From assembly GCA_947381255.1 (NCBI GenBank), contig CANCUC010000053.1, forward strand, positions 1-6,085: a DNA stretch of 6,085 nt, read 5' to 3'. The position numbers and the translations under genes were made by a program. This stretch comes from Actinomycetota bacterium (GTDB lineage Bacteria; Actinomycetota; Actinomycetes; Nanopelagicales; Nanopelagicaceae). The notes under the pieces were generated by a model. That model had not been told where the DNA came from. It did no database searches and saw only the letters and a program-made list of their open reading frames with translations. The stretch's first letter is position 1, and the number at the start of each line of letters is the position of its first letter. Below are positions 1-4,797 of this stretch, piece after piece.

Positions 1-174
1 TGGGATCACGTATTTCTGGTCGGAGTGAATGAGGGAATCCTGCCCATGGGGGCAGATACCGAGGAGGAGCGCAGACTCTTCTACGTTGGGCTTACCCGGG
101 CCCGAAGGACTGTTCACCTGAGTTACTCGGGCACCCCGAGTGAATTCCTTCAGGGATTATTAACCGTTAATTAG
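1..174 (+). CDS. UvrD/PcrA-family DNA helicase, C-terminal fragment
   Basis: The first reading frame is open from base 1 to a TAG at 172-174 and gives the last 57 residues of a superfamily 1A helicase; the rest lies outside the window. Visible motifs are the motif V-like start (WDHVFLVGVNEGILP) and, after an acidic linker EEERRLFYVG, motif VI (VGLTRARR), whose arginines contact ATP. UvrD-type enzymes unwind DNA 3' to 5' during repair. Position upstream of whiB7 suggests the actinobacterial uvrD2 locus. However, only about 22 residues follow motif VI, so the C-terminal HRDC domain of mycobacterial UvrD2 is missing. The short end (PSEFLQGLL) resembles the usual terminus of HRDC-less UvrD proteins. 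Family assignment is firm; the uvrD2 orthology is inferred from context. Confidence 0.88.
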   Translation, partial: WDHVFLVGVNEGILPMGADTEEERRLFYVGLTRARRTVHLSYSGTPSEFLQGLLTVN

Positions 175-178
175 GTTG

Positions 179-226
179 CGGGGCGAGGTCTTAGCCCCGT
201 ACCCTTATGCAACTGCCATCTGGCAG
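179..226 (+). other. Two hairpins after the helicase gene
   Basis: Two inverted repeats lie just past the helicase stop. CGGGGC (179-184) pairs with GCCCCG (194-199) over a 9-nt loop. CTGCC (213-217) pairs with GGCAG (222-226) over a 4-nt loop. Neither is followed by a T-run, so they are at best a weak or factor-dependent end for the helicase transcript. They may instead be the 5' end of the whiB7 leader. A poor promoter-like pair, TTGCGG (176-181) and TACCCT (200-205) 18 bp apart, overlaps the first hairpin; I do not call it. Confidence 0.35.
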
Positions 227-255
227 ATAAAGAACGAGCGATATAGGAGGCGGAT

Positions 256-420
256 GTGTTTACAACACTAAGCACCAGCACCACACGTGCTGCGTTGCAT
301 CCTGCCCTCATGAGCTCAACTGCAACAACAACACACGCTCATGCCTACGCCTCAAAGTTCTGGGCAACCAAGAATTTTGCAGCCTATGGACTGCGCGGAA
401 CCTGGAGTTCTATTCGATAA
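256..420 (+). CDS. Upstream ORF (leader peptide) of whiB7, 54 aa
   Basis: A GTG start at 256 follows a strong Shine-Dalgarno AGGAGG (245-250) with 5 nt between, and the frame runs to TAA at 418-420. The 54-residue product is unlike a folded enzyme: 11 Thr and 10 Ala, with Thr-rich runs at residues 3-10 and 22-26 and an end reading AAYGLRGTWSSIR. I recognise no domain. The position, ahead of an intrinsic terminator and a WhiB7 gene, matches the known upstream ORFs that control whiB7/wblC by attenuation in other actinobacteria. Its job is probably the act of being translated. The last codons (391-405) also form one arm of the proposed antiterminator, so ribosome position there would decide RNA folding. 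An ATG at 254, two bases earlier and in another frame, would give only MCLQH before a TAA at 269-271. Confidence 0.7.
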   Translation: MFTTLSTSTTRAALHPALMSSTATTTHAHAYASKFWATKNFAAYGLRGTWSSIR

Positions 421-445
421 CTCGAAGAGACCCACCAGGGACCGC
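395..445 (+). promoter_or_regulatory. Antiterminator hairpin of the whiB7 leader
   Basis: GCGGAACCTGG (395-405) can pair with CCAGGGACCGC (435-445): nine Watson-Crick pairs interrupted by one 2x2 internal loop (399-400 against 440-441). Inside it, GAGTT (405-409) can alternatively pair with AACTC (419-423). The right arm, 435-445, overlaps the left arm of the terminator (439-450), so the two folds exclude each other. The left arm is the 3' end of the upstream ORF. A ribosome finishing that ORF would cover it and favour termination; one stalled earlier would leave it free and favour read-through into whiB7. Pairing is seen directly; the switch is inferred from the whiB7/wblC precedent. Confidence 0.6.
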
Positions 446-476
446 CATCCAATCGGATGAGCGGTCCTTTTCTTTT
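439..476 (+). terminator. Intrinsic terminator (attenuator) ahead of whiB7
   Basis: GGACCGC (439-445) plus CATCC (446-450) pairs with GGATG (455-459) plus GCGGTCC (461-467), leaving loop AATC and a single bulged A460: 12 base pairs. TTTTCTTTT (468-476) follows at once. This is a strong Rho-independent terminator placed 19 nt past the upstream ORF stop and 76 nt before the whiB7 start, so it would end transcription before the gene unless prevented. Confidence 0.85.
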
Positions 477-487
477 ACCCCGAGAAA

Positions 488-527
488 AAATAGATAAGAC
501 CAAATACCCAAAGCAGAAATAGATAAG
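488..527 (+). repeat. Direct repeat AAATAGATAAG, two copies
   Basis: The 11-mer AAATAGATAAG occurs at 488-498 and 517-527, start points 29 bp apart, in a purine-rich stretch between the attenuator and the whiB7 ribosome binding site. Function unknown. It is too close to the start codon to lie upstream of a usual promoter for whiB7. It could keep the RNA unstructured or bind a regulator. Confidence 0.45.
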
Positions 528-551
528 GAAAAGAAAGAGGAGGTGAGAACA

Positions 552-935
552 GTGGCTGTTCTCTTCAGTGAACTATTAGTACCCGGGTGGGCTGATGGAT
601 CAATGATTGGGCTAAGTGAAGTGACTGGAGATATTTCTCTACCCTGTCACAACGCAGATCCTGAATTGTTCTTCGATGAATCAGCGCCGCGCGTTACTCT
701 CGCAAAATCGCTCTGCGGAGAGTGTCCAATGAAGGCCGCTTGTTTAGAGGGCGCGCTCTCCAGGCAGGAGCCTTGCGGTGTATGGGGTGGAGAGTTATTC
801 GTAGAAGGCCAGGTAGTCGCTTCAAAGCGCACCGTTGGTCGTCCGCGTCTTAACCCACTTTCAACAAACCTAGTTACAAGCAATCCAATCACCAACAAGG
901 AGTGTGAGTCAGATGACGAAGCGCTCGCCAGTTAA
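552..935 (+). CDS. whiB7: WhiB7-like iron-sulfur transcriptional regulator
   Basis: WhiB7 is an actinobacterial [4Fe-4S] protein that binds the primary sigma factor and switches on intrinsic antibiotic-resistance genes, including its own. I choose GTG 552 (127 aa) because AGGAGG at 538-543 is 8 nt upstream; a GTG at 543 would sit inside that Shine-Dalgarno. Numbered from 543, the cluster cysteines are C35, C58, C61 and C67 (C-x22-C-x2-C-x5-C). They are followed by the G[VI]WGG turn (GVWGGE, 79-84) and the basic GRPR (99-102), an AT-hook-like motif typical of WhiB7 rather than other WhiB proteins. LPCHNADPELFF also fits WhiB7. Unusual points: the tryptophan of the WhiB7 EPW motif is cysteine here (EPC, C78), and about 28 residues follow the AT-hook. 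A long attenuator leader precedes it; the gene converges with the ThiF gene, 14 bp apart. Confidence 0.9.
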   Translation: MAVLFSELLVPGWADGSMIGLSEVTGDISLPCHNADPELFFDESAPRVTLAKSLCGECPMKAACLEGALSRQEPCGVWGGELFVEGQVVASKRTVGRPRLNPLSTNLVTSNPITNKECESDDEALAS

Positions 936-949
936 TTTCGGGAAAGAAT

Positions 950-1999
950 TCATTGGCAACCACACTCGGGGTGGAAGTTCCAATGTCGAATATCTGGCGC
1001 GCGCAGCGGTGCTAACAAGTCATACCAGTGCGAAGTTGCGCGCAACAGACTCTCTCCGGTCGCAAAGTATTCACCGATGGCGAGTGCAATAAGACCAGAG
1101 ATGTAAGAGATCGCAGCTGTTGGAGCCTGGCTGCGAATATATTCATGGCTTACATCAGTACCGTTATCGCCTTTAGTTAATCGAACACATCGCAGGCATG
1201 GATCCCTGCCAGGCATCACCAGAGGTCCAATCTCAATCTCACGCCCAATGATCTGATTTATCTGTAGGTGAAGACTGCCCTCACTCATCCATCGTTGAAT
1301 GTAATCCCACTCGATGGGGACCGTTGAGATTATTAAATCCGGCCTGACGCCAGCATCCACCTCTGGCTTTGAAATTTGAGCACCTCGAATCAAATCGTCG
1401 GTGAATGTGCTGCGTAACTTTCCTATATCTTCAGGGCGTACAACTATGCCGCAGACATCATCGGAGGTGAGGTGATGGGGGAGATGTGCCCTTGGAATTA
1501 AACGTGTTGATGTAAAACCTGAAGCGTGCATCGCTACCAAGAGGTGGCGTGCTAAACGAGTTTCACCTGAAATCAGAATTCGAAAGTGTGCGCGATCTGC
1601 GAACTCATCCCGCCCGCCACCGCTGTGAGAAGTTCGATGGGTCAGAAGTGAGAGCTCGGCGCTCAACCGTGCGCGCATCAACTCTGCACTCAGATCACCA
1701 TTCTTAGGTGAGGGAAGTTCTAGGGGGAGAGGAGCCTCATCGATTAATCCGGCTTCGGAGAGAGTATGAGCAAAATCCATAAGTAACGGCAGTTCCCACA
1801 TCAGCCCGCGCGAGATCTCGCGCAACGTTTGTTGACCGTTGAGACTGCGAACCATCTGCACCTGCAGGGGTTCCTCAATACATATTCCATGGGTCGGCAA
1901 GCCGAGGGTGTAACTCGCACCTCGCTTCGTCAAAGTGACTCCAGGTTTGAGGTGTAGATATGAATTTTCGGCGATCGCTCTCTTAGATTCTCTAGCCAT
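950..1999 (-). CDS. ThiF/E1-like protein, TOMM leader-binding type (orphan)
   Basis: The frame is open from 2077 (375 aa), but the ATG at 2077 lies in the loop of a strong terminator hairpin. I therefore prefer ATG 1999 (349 aa), although it has no clear Shine-Dalgarno. Numbered from 2077, residues about 41-114 (LHLKPGVTLTKRG to SEAGLIDE) look like the winged-helix, RRE-like N-terminus of the actinobacterial 'TOMM precursor leader peptide-binding' family. Residues about 165-300 are an E1-like Rossmann region. The zinc tetrad of ThiF-type proteins is visible as CLRC (294-297) and the C-terminal CGC (372-374). The nucleotide-binding glycine motif is degraded (ISGETRLARHLL, 169-180), so adenylation activity is doubtful. 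No YcaO cyclodehydratase or precursor peptide is visible nearby. The gene is a conserved neighbour of whiB7 in actinobacteria (recalled). Its real function is unknown. Confidence 0.8.
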   Translation of the reverse strand: MARESKRAIAENSYLHLKPGVTLTKRGASYTLGLPTHGICIEEPLQVQMVRSLNGQQTLREISRGLMWELPLLMDFAHTLSEAGLIDEAPLPLELPSPKNGDLSAELMRARLSAELSLLTHRTSHSGGGRDEFADRAHFRILISGETRLARHLLVAMHASGFTSTRLIPRAHLPHHLTSDDVCGIVVRPEDIGKLRSTFTDDLIRGAQISKPEVDAGVRPDLIISTVPIEWDYIQRWMSEGSLHLQINQIIGREIEIGPLVMPGRDPCLRCVRLTKGDNGTDVSHEYIRSQAPTAAISYISGLIALAIGEYFATGESLLRATSHWYDLLAPLRAPDIRHWNFHPECGCQ

Positions 2000-2055
2000 C
2001 TGCGAAGGATGTACTGAATCGCCCGCAGATATTTCTCCTTGAGGAAATCTGGGGA

Positions 2056-2090
2056 TAAAAAAATCACCCTCACGCATAGGTGAGGGTGAT
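2056..2090 (-). terminator. Intrinsic terminator after the DUF5679 gene
   Basis: Read on the minus strand, ATCACCCTCAC pairs perfectly with GTGAGGGTGAT (arms 2080-2090 and 2063-2073), an 11-bp stem with a 6-nt loop, followed by seven T (2063-2057). It ends transcription coming from the DUF5679 gene. On the plus strand only a weaker T-run (2097-2101), 6 nt past the stem, is present. Confidence 0.85.
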
Positions 2091-2123
2091 CCGAGCTTTT
2101 TCTAAACTTTCCTACCTTGTTAA

Positions 2124-2153
2124 ATCAAGAGAACTCTTGTTTCATCAAGAGAA
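2124..2153. repeat. Three alternating CAAGAG half-sites
   Basis: CAAGAG at 2126-2131, CTCTTG at 2134-2139 and CAAGAG at 2146-2151 form two overlapping inverted repeats (spacers AA and TTTCAT). The 10-mer ATCAAGAGAA is repeated at 2124-2133 and 2144-2153, exactly 20 bp apart. It lies between the DUF5679 stop and its terminator. It could be competing RNA hairpins or an operator for the ThiF gene; no T-run supports a second terminator. Confidence 0.45.
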
Positions 2154-2167
2154 GATTGAGTGAGGTG

Positions 2168-2326
2168 TTAAGCCTTACCCAAGATGCGGTTGACCTTTGT
2201 GCCACAAACAGGACAGATTCCTTGCGCCATACGACGACCAGACTCTGAAACCTTCACATGACCTTCGAAGGAACGCTTCTCTTTGCACTTAACGCAGTAG
2301 GCCTCGCCTTTGTATTCCTCAGCCAT
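2168..2326 (-). CDS. DUF5679 small zinc-ribbon protein
   Basis: A 52-residue protein beginning MAEEYKGEAYCVKCKEKRSF. The ATG at 2326 is chosen because GGGAGGG (2338-2332) lies 5 nt upstream and because family members start here; the frame is open further, to 2350. Two CxxC pairs (C11/C14 and C38/C41) form a zinc ribbon spanning almost the whole protein, and the end KVNRILGKA is characteristic. This matches actinobacterial DUF5679 over its full length. The biochemical role is unknown; zinc ribbons of this size commonly bind nucleic acid or ribosomes, which is only a possibility here. It stands alone: about 200 bp from the metallopeptidase gene upstream and with a strong terminator downstream. 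Confidence 0.9.
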   Translation of the reverse strand: MAEEYKGEAYCVKCKEKRSFEGHVKVSESGRRMAQGICPVCGTKVNRILGKA

Positions 2327-2331
2327 AGTGA

Positions 2332-2386
2332 CCCTCCCATCGCCACACACTCAAAGCTTCGGGAGCCTCCCGTTGCGAGCGTGTGT
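2332..2386 (-). promoter_or_regulatory. Structured leader of the DUF5679 gene
   Basis: In the 5' region of the DUF5679 mRNA, GGGAG and CTCCC form a tight hairpin (2371-2361). Outside it, ACACAC pairs with GTGTGT (2386-2381 with 2350-2345). The CTCCC arm (2365-2361) is also complementary to GGGAG in the Shine-Dalgarno (2338-2334), so a mutually exclusive pairing could hide the ribosome binding site. Pairings are seen; any control of translation is inference. I found no convincing promoter in 2390-2531, which holds only small GC hairpins such as CCGCG/CGCGG (2500-2513). Confidence 0.3.
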
Positions 2387-2531
2387 ACAAGAGCACGATA
2401 CCCGCGCCACGCTTGGATAGGGGGATTTGACGCTCATTTATGCGGGGAGATGTGTCAAAGAGGTCCGAAAGGGGCGAAATGTCCGTTTTTACGGGCTCAC
2501 CGCGCTCACGCGGAGGAAGAGCAGGTAATTG

Positions 2532-3167
2532 CTAGCTGAGATCAGGCAGGGCGCTGAGACCCGCCTCAAAGCCCTCGAGGAAGGCCTCTGCCCGTTCTCT
2601 ATCGGGATAGCGCGCCAAATACTCATGAAAATCTTTTCCATGTCCAGGCACGCGTAGATGAATCAGCTCATGCATCACCACGCAGCCCACCACATAATCA
2701 GGGGCGCCATTGAGGCGAAGAGAGATGCGGATGGTGCCATCGCTGGTCGTGCATGAACCCCAGCGCTCGCGCATAGATCGCCAGGTAATCGCTGTTGGTC
2801 TTTCGTGGAAGTCAGGCAGGTACTTTTTGAGCAATTCATTGGCCATGGTTGTGAGAACTTCATCACTCGAGCGGTTCTTAGCTTCCCGGCGGAGCACTAT
2901 CTCGATCATCTCCGGGATGACGGCGATCTCATCCTTACGGCTCATGCGATCTGGGATATGGATCTCAATAATTCCATTTTGGCGAAGCGCGCTGATGCTG
3001 CGTTTACGTCGAGAGCTGCGAATTACACGGAATTCAGGGAGGTTTTCAGGTAATCCCTTTTCTGATTTGATGCGCAGAAACTTCTGACTCTTGCGGGGTT
3101 CGGTAATCATCTCGGGGAGGCTATCTTCAAAGAGCGAGACCTGAAGAAAATTATCCACCGCTTCCAA
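2532..3167 (-). CDS. YgjP/DUF45-type zinc metallopeptidase
   Basis: A 211-residue soluble protein of the YgjP-like (DUF45, SprT-like/M48-type) metallopeptidase family. The catalytic helix is HELIH (166-170), with zinc ligands H166 and H170 and glutamate E167. The third ligand is H176 in the following GHGKDFH, the spacing usual for this family. Upstream is the diagnostic RERWGSC (133-139) followed by a beta strand TIRISLRL. Residues 46-90 form the family's N-terminal part (FRVIRSSRRKRSISALRQNG); the first 45 or so are poorly conserved. The start is TTG 3167 with GGGGGA about 8 nt upstream; ATG 3110 is possible but lacks a ribosome site. There is no signal peptide or membrane segment. Substrate unknown. 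The gene sits between the DUF2342 and DUF5679 genes, as in other actinobacteria. Confidence 0.9.
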   Translation of the reverse strand: MEAVDNFLQVSLFEDSLPEMITEPRKSQKFLRIKSEKGLPENLPEFRVIRSSRRKRSISALRQNGIIEIHIPDRMSRKDEIAVIPEMIEIVLRREAKNRSSDEVLTTMANELLKKYLPDFHERPTAITWRSMRERWGSCTTSDGTIRISLRLNGAPDYVVGCVVMHELIHLRVPGHGKDFHEYLARYPDRERAEAFLEGFEAGLSALPDLS

Positions 3168-3202
3168 GAGTTATCCCCCGTTTCTCCACAGACTTATCAA
3201 CA
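3151..3202 (+). promoter_or_regulatory. Cluster of four DnaA-box-like 9-mers
   Basis: Against the bacterial DnaA box TTATCCACA, the plus strand has TTATCCACC (3151-3159, 8 of 9), TTATCCCCC (3171-3179, 7 of 9), TTCTCCACA (3182-3190, 8 of 9) and TTATCAACA (3194-3202, 8 of 9), all in the same direction. Three start about two helical turns apart (3151, 3171, 3194). The group spans the start codon and presumed promoter region of the metallopeptidase gene. There is no dnaA or dnaN here, so this is not the usual chromosomal origin; DnaA-dependent control or titration is inference. Confidence 0.4.
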
Positions 3203-3232
3203 AGATTCTGATGAGAATTGTGGCATTTCTTT

Positions 3233-3261
3233 TTGGTATTCGAGCCAAGTTGGCATAAGTT
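3233..3261 (+). promoter_or_regulatory. Promoter-like sequence for the small RNA
   Basis: TTGGTA (3233-3238) and TAAGTT (3256-3261) are 17 bp apart and moderately match sigma-70-type -35 and -10 elements. Transcription would start near 3267-3269, the first base of the hairpin that follows. That coincidence, more than the sequence match, supports the call. Confidence 0.35.
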
Positions 3262-3268
3262 TCACTCA

Positions 3269-3347
3269 CCAAGTCCTCGGATAACCGTTTGATGTATGCA
3301 AGGGGAAGGCAGACATCAAATCGTGCGGCCGAGGATTTGGCTTTTTT
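3269..3347 (+). ncRNA. Candidate free-standing structured small RNA (~80 nt)
   Basis: CCAAGTCCTCGG (3269-3280) pairs along its full 12 nt with CCGAGGATTTGG (3329-3340), with one G-U pair, and CTTTTTT (3341-3347) follows at once. Inside, TTTGATGT (3288-3295) pairs perfectly with ACATCAAA (3313-3320), extended after one A/G mismatch by TGC/GCA, leaving a purine loop AAGGGGAAG (3300-3308). CCG (3285-3287) can also pair with CGG (3326-3328), with flanking bulges ATAA and TCGTG. No gene runs towards it on the plus strand: the genes on both sides are on the minus strand. It is thus not an obvious terminator of anything, and a promoter-like pair ends right before it. I do not recognise a known RNA family. 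Alternatively it is a hairpin ending the minus-strand DUF2342 transcript, but the T-run is on the plus-strand side. Confidence 0.45.
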
Positions 3348-3367
3348 ACGCCCTTTTAATGGAAGGG

Positions 3368-4651
3368 TTAAATAAGTCCAGAGAGATCATCTGGCACTGT
3401 GGTGCTTGCCAAGAATTTCGCCGGATCAGCTAGGTCGGCAGCGGTTGGTAGAAGCGCTGAGTCTTCCCAACGATGATCGCGAATCTCAACTCCACCATCT
3501 GCTCCACCACTGATTTCATAAATCTCATTCCAGAAATGTGAACACTCACGACTCAATCGTGGAGAGATCTGTAAACCAAGGAGCATCGCAAATAAACGTT
3601 GCGTTGGTGCGCTCTCAATTCTGGTTCGACGATAACTCTCCTGCAAGGATGCAAGTGATGGTAAGCGATCCTTTGCAGAGAGATATGTAATGTGATCAAT
3701 CCATCCCTCAATAAGTGCAAATGTCATCTCAAGTTTTGCAAGTGCAGCGCTTTGTGCGCCGCTCTGTTCTGGTTGGAACATGCCTTGGTTTATGGCGAGC
3801 GTAATGGAATCGGGATTGTTTATATCAAGTTCACCCGAGCTCATCGCACTTTCTGCCTGGCGTTGAATTGATTCGATATCTACGGTGATTCCAGAGCCAT
3901 AGCTTTGAATAAGTTCGCGGATGTAACTTGATAGCCATGGTGTGTGTGAGAAGAGGCGTTGTGCAGCAACCTCGCGAAGTGCCATGTAAATCGCAATCTC
4001 TTGTTCAGGAATCTCTAAGCCTTCACCCCAGAGCGTGATGTTCTGTGGGATTAAATGCGCACCTGATTTTTCGAAGAGTGGAATTGCGGCATCTTGTGAG
4101 CCGGTCAATCCAATTGAGAGTGTTCCGATTGATGTTCCGAGTTGAGTGGCAATGAGCTGACCCATAAAGGAGCGCATAATCGGTAAGAAATTCATCTCAC
4201 CATTTGCACCAGCGCCTAGAGCGTTGAGGCCACCCAAACCACCAAGTGCGCCAAGATCAACGCCCTCTAAATCCTCTGGATCTAAAGTTTGTTGCCCCAT
4301 CTCCTTCAGGACCTTACCCAGCGCTTCGACCATGCCCTCAGCGAGAGGCTCGACCAATTTCTGCCAACCAGCAACTGAATGATCAATCCAATCCTTACGA
4401 CTCCACGCTACATCTGCATTCGCAGCGGTTACAGGAAATTGAGTGTGCTGATCAATCCAGGTGTTTGCGATATCAATAGCTTCTTGGGCCTTTTTGGCGT
4501 CAGCTTGTCCGATTGGTAGGTCGTTATGAGTTGCTAAGAATTTGCGAGCAGCATCGCGCATGACTGCAGGTTGAAGCATTGGAACACCTTCAGCACCAGC
4601 TGTTCCAGCGTTGAAGAAACCCTCGTTTGGAACGAATCCAAAACCACTCAC
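3368..4651 (-). CDS. DUF2342 'zinc-dependent metalloprotease' family protein (Rv3195-like)
   Basis: A 427-residue soluble protein of the actinobacterial DUF2342 family, annotated as zinc-dependent metalloprotease or F420-biosynthesis-associated hydrolase on weak functional grounds. The start is GTG 4651, with GAGAGGG about 7 nt upstream. Recognisable parts: W-D-D type helices near 60-100 (NTWIDQHTQFP, KDWIDHSVAGW); a Gly/Leu/Ala-rich low-complexity linker at 129-150; REVAAQRLFSHTPWL (226-240), the putative metal-site segment; LIEGWIDHIT (313-322); and a C-terminal ADLADPAKFL (405-414). In the mycobacterial relative I recall REAAHHRLF at the first segment; here the two histidines are Ala230 and Gln231, and no HExxH occurs anywhere, so catalysis is doubtful. 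It is divergent from the small membrane-protein gene. No T-run terminator follows on its strand. Confidence 0.82.
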   Translation of the reverse strand: MSGFGFVPNEGFFNAGTAGAEGVPMLQPAVMRDAARKFLATHNDLPIGQADAKKAQEAIDIANTWIDQHTQFPVTAANADVAWSRKDWIDHSVAGWQKLVEPLAEGMVEALGKVLKEMGQQTLDPEDLEGVDLGALGGLGGLNALGAGANGEMNFLPIMRSFMGQLIATQLGTSIGTLSIGLTGSQDAAIPLFEKSGAHLIPQNITLWGEGLEIPEQEIAIYMALREVAAQRLFSHTPWLSSYIRELIQSYGSGITVDIESIQRQAESAMSSGELDINNPDSITLAINQGMFQPEQSGAQSAALAKLEMTFALIEGWIDHITYLSAKDRLPSLASLQESYRRTRIESAPTQRLFAMLLGLQISPRLSRECSHFWNEIYEISGGADGGVEIRDHRWEDSALLPTAADLADPAKFLASTTVPDDLSGLI

Positions 4652-4720
4652 AGATTCACCCTCTCACTCTCAGATAACGTTCACGTACGAAGTGCGCTCA
4701 CCGATGAGGCACCATTAAGA

Positions 4721-4739
4721 GAGAGAACAATTTTCTCTC
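4721..4739. promoter_or_regulatory. Inverted repeat in the divergent promoter region
   Basis: GAGAGAA (4721-4727) and TTCTCTC (4733-4739) form a perfect 7-bp inverted repeat around CAATT, roughly central between the divergent genes at 4651 and 4798. Its place upstream of both suggests an operator, but no regulator can be named. Confidence 0.35.
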
Positions 4740-4747
4740 CGCATTAC

Positions 4748-4777
4748 TTCCCACTTATCGCAGGGAAAATCTACTAT
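4748..4777 (+). promoter_or_regulatory. Candidate promoter of the membrane-protein pair
   Basis: TTCCCA (4748-4753) and TACTAT (4772-4777) are 18 bp apart and each matches four of six consensus bases. Transcription would begin around 4784, giving a leader of only about 14 nt with no Shine-Dalgarno before the ATG at 4798. Confidence 0.4.
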
Positions 4778-4797
4778 CGCTGGGCTAAAGTGGTCCT

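Noticed and set aside
952..984. Imperfect hairpin (ATTGG/CCAAT and CCAC/GTGG) at the whiB7/ThiF convergent junction as a shared terminator.
   Set aside because: It has bulges, no T-run on either strand, and lies in ThiF coding sequence.
904..1092. A 62-codon plus-strand frame after whiB7 with AAGGAG upstream (ATG 913).
   Set aside because: It overlaps the whiB7 end and is antisense to the cysteine-bearing C-terminus of the ThiF protein; its sequence is low in recognisable features and looks like a shadow.
2258..2539. A 93-codon plus-strand frame across the DUF5679 gene and its upstream gap.
   Set aside because: Opposite to a well-conserved zinc-ribbon gene, with no ribosome site or domain.
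2710..3087. Long plus-strand frames (2710-3087 and 2805-3053) inside the metallopeptidase gene.
   Set aside because: Antisense to a gene with a full HELIH catalytic motif; arginine/serine-rich composition is typical of a shadow.
3151..3202. Chromosomal replication origin.
   Set aside because: No dnaA, dnaN, rpmH or AT-rich unwinding region nearby; only a few imperfect boxes.
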